Shown piece by piece: positions 61,708-64,000 of a DNA stretch of 64,000 nucleotides. The DNA comes from Blastocladiella emersonii ATCC 22665. Its lineage: Eukaryota; Blastocladiomycota; Blastocladiomycetes; Blastocladiales; Blastocladiaceae. The stretch lies in the NCBI GenBank assembly GCA_025594325.1, contig JANHCV010000015.1, forward strand, positions 744,001 through 808,000. The letters are read 5' to 3'. The translations under genes were made by a program, and so were the position numbers. Numbering within the stretch: position 1 is the stretch's first letter; each line of letters opens with the position of its first letter. The notes under the pieces were generated by a model. The model was not told the DNA's origin. It did no database searches and was given only the letters and a program-made list of their open reading frames with translations.

Positions 61708-64000
61708 CTACCCGCCGGGCTGCGGCGGTCGCACGGGGACGTGCACGACGGGCCCGTGCCCCGCCGCGAGTCCCTCGTTGGGCGGCGACTGGACGAGCGC
61801 GGGTGTCGTGGGCGTCGGCATCCCGGACGCGTCCGCGATGACCAGCGAAGAGCTGCTGCCCGCCTGCGGCACCTGGAACGGTGGTGGTGGTGGGACCGAC
61901 GGCACGTACTGCCCGTTCTCGTCGACGAGAAACGCCGCGGGACCCGCATACGTCGCGCCGGGCCCGAGCACGACCCCCGCGGCGGCCGCGCGCGTCTGCA
62001 GGTCGTGGACCAGCGTCGAGTACTTGGCCAGCTTGCGCTCGAGCGTGCGGATGAACTCGACCGACTTGACCAGGATCGTCGCCTTGGACACGGTGTGCCC
62101 GCCGACCACGCCGCCCGTCCCGCCGTCGCCCGCTTCATCCTCGTCACCTGCTTCGGGCGGTGGTGCCGATACGGGTTTCGCCATGGCCGCCGCCGTCTGC
62201 CGCAGCTCCGGCACGTAGTCGACCAGCAGCTGGAACCCCTGCCGGATCGTGTTGCGCCGCTTCTTCTCCGACTGGATGTGACTTGCCCGCTTGACCACGG
62301 GCGGGTGCTGCTCGCCCGCGCCGTCGCCCTGCGCTGCCGCCGGAGCAGCTGGCGCGTCGCTCGCCCGCGCCTTGCGCTTGCGCGGGTTCGCTGCCATCGG
62401 CTTGGGTTCTGGCTCCGCCGCCGCATCGCCGCCCTGCTCGCCGGTGCCCGAAAGCCCGAGCCGGTGCACGCCGAGCGCGACCGCGCCCACCCCATTGGTG
62501 GCCCCGCCCGCGCTCATGACGCTCGACGTGCGCGCGCGCCGCGCCGGATGCGCCGACGCTGCCGTGGCCGCGGCCGCCGCCGCCGCCGCGAACCCGGACC
62601 CCACGGCCGAGTGCGGCGTGATGGGCGTCAGCGGCGGCACGCTGCTCGAGTCCGACGTGCCCGACGCGTGCAGCAGCGGCGGCGGGTGTTGCTGCTGCTG
62701 CTGGAACACCTGGAACATGGGCTGCTGTTGCTGCGGCGGCGCCTGCCCGCTCATCATGAACTGGTGCTGGTGTGGCGGCGCCGTCGTCGCGATGAAGAAC
62801 GTCGGCGACGCGAGCGGCTGCTGTTGCGGCTGCGGCTGTTGCACGTACACGGGCGTGCCGCCGGTGGCGAGCTGCACCGGGACCAGGACCATCGGCTGGT
62901 GGCCGTTCTGCTGCTGTTGTGGCGGCGGGTGGTGGTGTGCGAGCACGGCGCCGGGCGGGAGCTGCAGCTGGAGCACCGTCCCGCCGCCATTCCCAGAATC
63001 GACGGGGGTCGGCGCGAGGATAAACACGCCCTGCGGCTGCTGCTGAGGCTGCTGCTGGACGAGCACCATCGGCTGCTGCTGCTGGTAGTGCTGTTGTGGC
63101 GGCGCGTCAAACGTCGGCGACACGAGCATCGACGACGACGACGCCGACTGCGGGAGGACCGGCGACATGGGCCCGTGCGCGTGTCCGTTCGGCGAGTACA
63201 GCGGCGACCCGAGCGACAGTCCGAGCCCTGTGTGCTGCTGCTGAGGGACGACCTGGAGCCGCAGGTTGTGGATGTTGGCCGGGTTGCTCGGCGGTGGTGG
63301 CGGCGGCGGGTGCACGTCGAGCGGCATCATCTGCTGCTGCTCCTTGTGCGACGGCACCACGACGGGCGGCGGCGGTGGGGGAGGGGACATGATCCCCTGC
63401 CCAAACACCGCGTCCATGGGACTCGCGGCGCCGGCGCTCGGCGGCTCGGCGCCCGTCGCCATCCAGTCGAGGAACATGTCAAAGTACCGCTGCTCGTTGG
63501 CCGACAGCAGCGAGTCGCCGCCCACCGCCCCGCTCGCGGCGGTGGTACCCGCGTCGAACATGAGCGAGTCGGCGGTCCCCGCCCCCGCCCCCGCCCCCGC
63601 GGCGTGCGCGTCGAACAGGCCGCCGAACAGGTCCCCGCCGCCCGTCAGCCACGACGCGTCGCCCGCGCCGAGTCCGGGAGATGGCGGGGCGGGCGGGGCG
63701 AGTGACGCGAGTGGTGGTGGCGGCTGCGGCTGCGATGGGCGTGGTGGCGAGGACACGTCGGGGTGGCCGATTGCCGCGCCCAGCGTGTGGTTCGCATCGA
63801 GTACGGGCGCGGTGGCAGCGGCAGCGGCAGTCCAACCGGCCGGCGACGACGCGCTCTCGGCGAGCGGCGTAGGCGACCGCCGGGTCTGCGGCGCAGCGGA
63901 AGCGGAAGCGAGCAGCGAATGTCGTCGCTCGTGGCGCGCGACGGCCGAGGGATCGAGCAGGCTCGCGGGCGGCGGCGGTGCGCGGTGCGTGTGCGCGGGG
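61708..64000 (-). CDS. bHLH transcription factor, 5' end outside window
   Basis: The frame is open from the right edge to TGA-free stop at 61708-61710, at least 760 residues. The N-terminal and middle parts are Gln/Pro/Ala-rich activation-type sequence. The bHLH lies near the C-terminus (about 62300-62020): basic region KRASHIQSEKKRRNTIRQGF, helix 1 LLVDYVPEL, a ~40-residue loop rich in acidic residues and Gly, then HTVSKATILVKSVEFIRTLERKL and a short leucine-spaced extension. His-Glu-Arg at the 5-9-13 positions predicts binding to CACGTG E-boxes; the K-x-GF and long-loop type recalls MLX/SREBP-like fungal factors. The target is unknown. Confidence 0.85.
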   Translation of the reverse strand, partial: PAHTHRAPPPPASLLDPSAVARHERRHSLLASASAAPQTRRSPTPLAESASSPAGWTAAAAATAPVLDANHTLGAAIGHPDVSSPPRPSQPQPPPPLASLAPPAPPSPGLGAGDASWLTGGGDLFGGLFDAHAAGAGAGAGTADSLMFDAGTTAASGAVGGDSLLSANEQRYFDMFLDWMATGAEPPSAGAASPMDAVFGQGIMSPPPPPPPVVVPSHKEQQQMMPLDVHPPPPPPPSNPANIHNLRLQVVPQQQHTGLGLSLGSPLYSPNGHAHGPMSPVLPQSASSSSMLVSPTFDAPPQQHYQQQQPMVLVQQQPQQQPQGVFILAPTPVDSGNGGGTVLQLQLPPGAVLAHHHPPPQQQQNGHQPMVLVPVQLATGGTPVYVQQPQPQQQPLASPTFFIATTAPPHQHQFMMSGQAPPQQQQPMFQVFQQQQQHPPPLLHASGTSDSSSVPPLTPITPHSAVGSGFAAAAAAAATAASAHPARRARTSSVMSAGGATNGVGAVALGVHRLGLSGTGEQGGDAAAEPEPKPMAANPRKRKARASDAPAAPAAAQGDGAGEQHPPVVKRASHIQSEKKRRNTIRQGFQLLVDYVPELRQTAAAMAKPVSAPPPEAGDEDEAGDGGTGGVVGGHTVSKATILVKSVEFIRTLERKLAKYSTLVHDLQTRAAAAGVVLGPGATYAGPAAFLVDENGQYVPSVPPPPPFQVPQAGSSSSLVIADASGMPTPTTPALVQSPPNEGLAAGHGPVVHVPVRPPQPGG

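Noticed and set aside
61669-63705. 678-codon plus-strand ORF opposite the bHLH gene
   Set aside because: Arg/His/Leu-rich mirror of Gln- and Pro-rich codons; no domains.
1-64000. tRNA or rRNA genes, CRISPR arrays, DNA transposons with terminal inverted repeats, retroelement polymerase genes
   Set aside because: Looked for by eye (B-box GGTTCGA-type strings, spaced repeats, reverse transcriptase or transposase motifs) and none found. A tRNAscan and repeat search would be decisive.

Overview
The window is GC-rich nuclear DNA of a fungus. The genes are interrupted by short spliceosomal introns, and the recognisable set is fungal: division-1 chitin synthase, a two-CBM18 chitin deacetylase, calcium-binding neutral trehalase, Sen54, PTPA, AP-2 mu, Bmt6-like rRNA methyltransferase, RPS12 and RPL26. 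CBM18-bearing chitin deacetylases and expanded F-box families make an early-diverging (zoosporic) lineage such as Blastocladiomycota or Chytridiomycota my best guess. That placement is inference; the fungal call is firm.

Layout. 1-5.7 kb: the 3' end of an unknown gene, a DUF4470-like gene with a frameshift, and a repeat-rich spacer. 5.7-9.3 kb: an orphan gene with many introns and repeated phase-2 exons. 9.4-20.3 kb: an accessory block with F-box and F-box/LRR-like genes (two intact), decayed copies, a membrane protein with a PH-like tail, and a 535-bp copy of a chitin synthase exon lodged in an F-box relic. 20.9-23.3 kb: a Cys/His-rich plus nuclease-like protein that resembles large-DNA-virus proteins. 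24-27 kb: chitin synthase. 28-31 kb: decayed genes. 32-48.6 kb: a dense housekeeping block (RPS12, thiolase, AP-2 mu, PTPA, SEN54, chitin deacetylase, a kelch-like membrane protein, an IQ-motif protein, a dienoyl-CoA-reductase-like SDR, RPL26). 48.8-53 kb: gene-poor. 53-64 kb: a repeat-bearing membrane protein, one uncertain gene, a BMT6-like gene, neutral trehalase, and the 3' part of a bHLH transcription factor gene that runs off the right edge.

How the genes fit together. Chitin synthase and chitin deacetylase act on the cell wall. The thiolase and the SDR are acyl-CoA enzymes and may share the peroxisome/cytosol. PTPA, AP-2 mu, Sen54, Bmt6 and the ribosomal proteins are core cell functions with no operon-like logic. 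Several pairs are tightly packed: PTPA and SEN54 share a 132-bp divergent promoter, and AP-2 mu and PTPA end 37 bp apart.

Intron ends are very uniform: donors are mostly GTACG(T/C), acceptors often end GTGTAG, and CTGAC/CTAAC-like branch sites are visible. I used reading-frame continuity across these sites to set exons. Several genes carry single-base frameshifts, which may be real decay or residual assembly errors.
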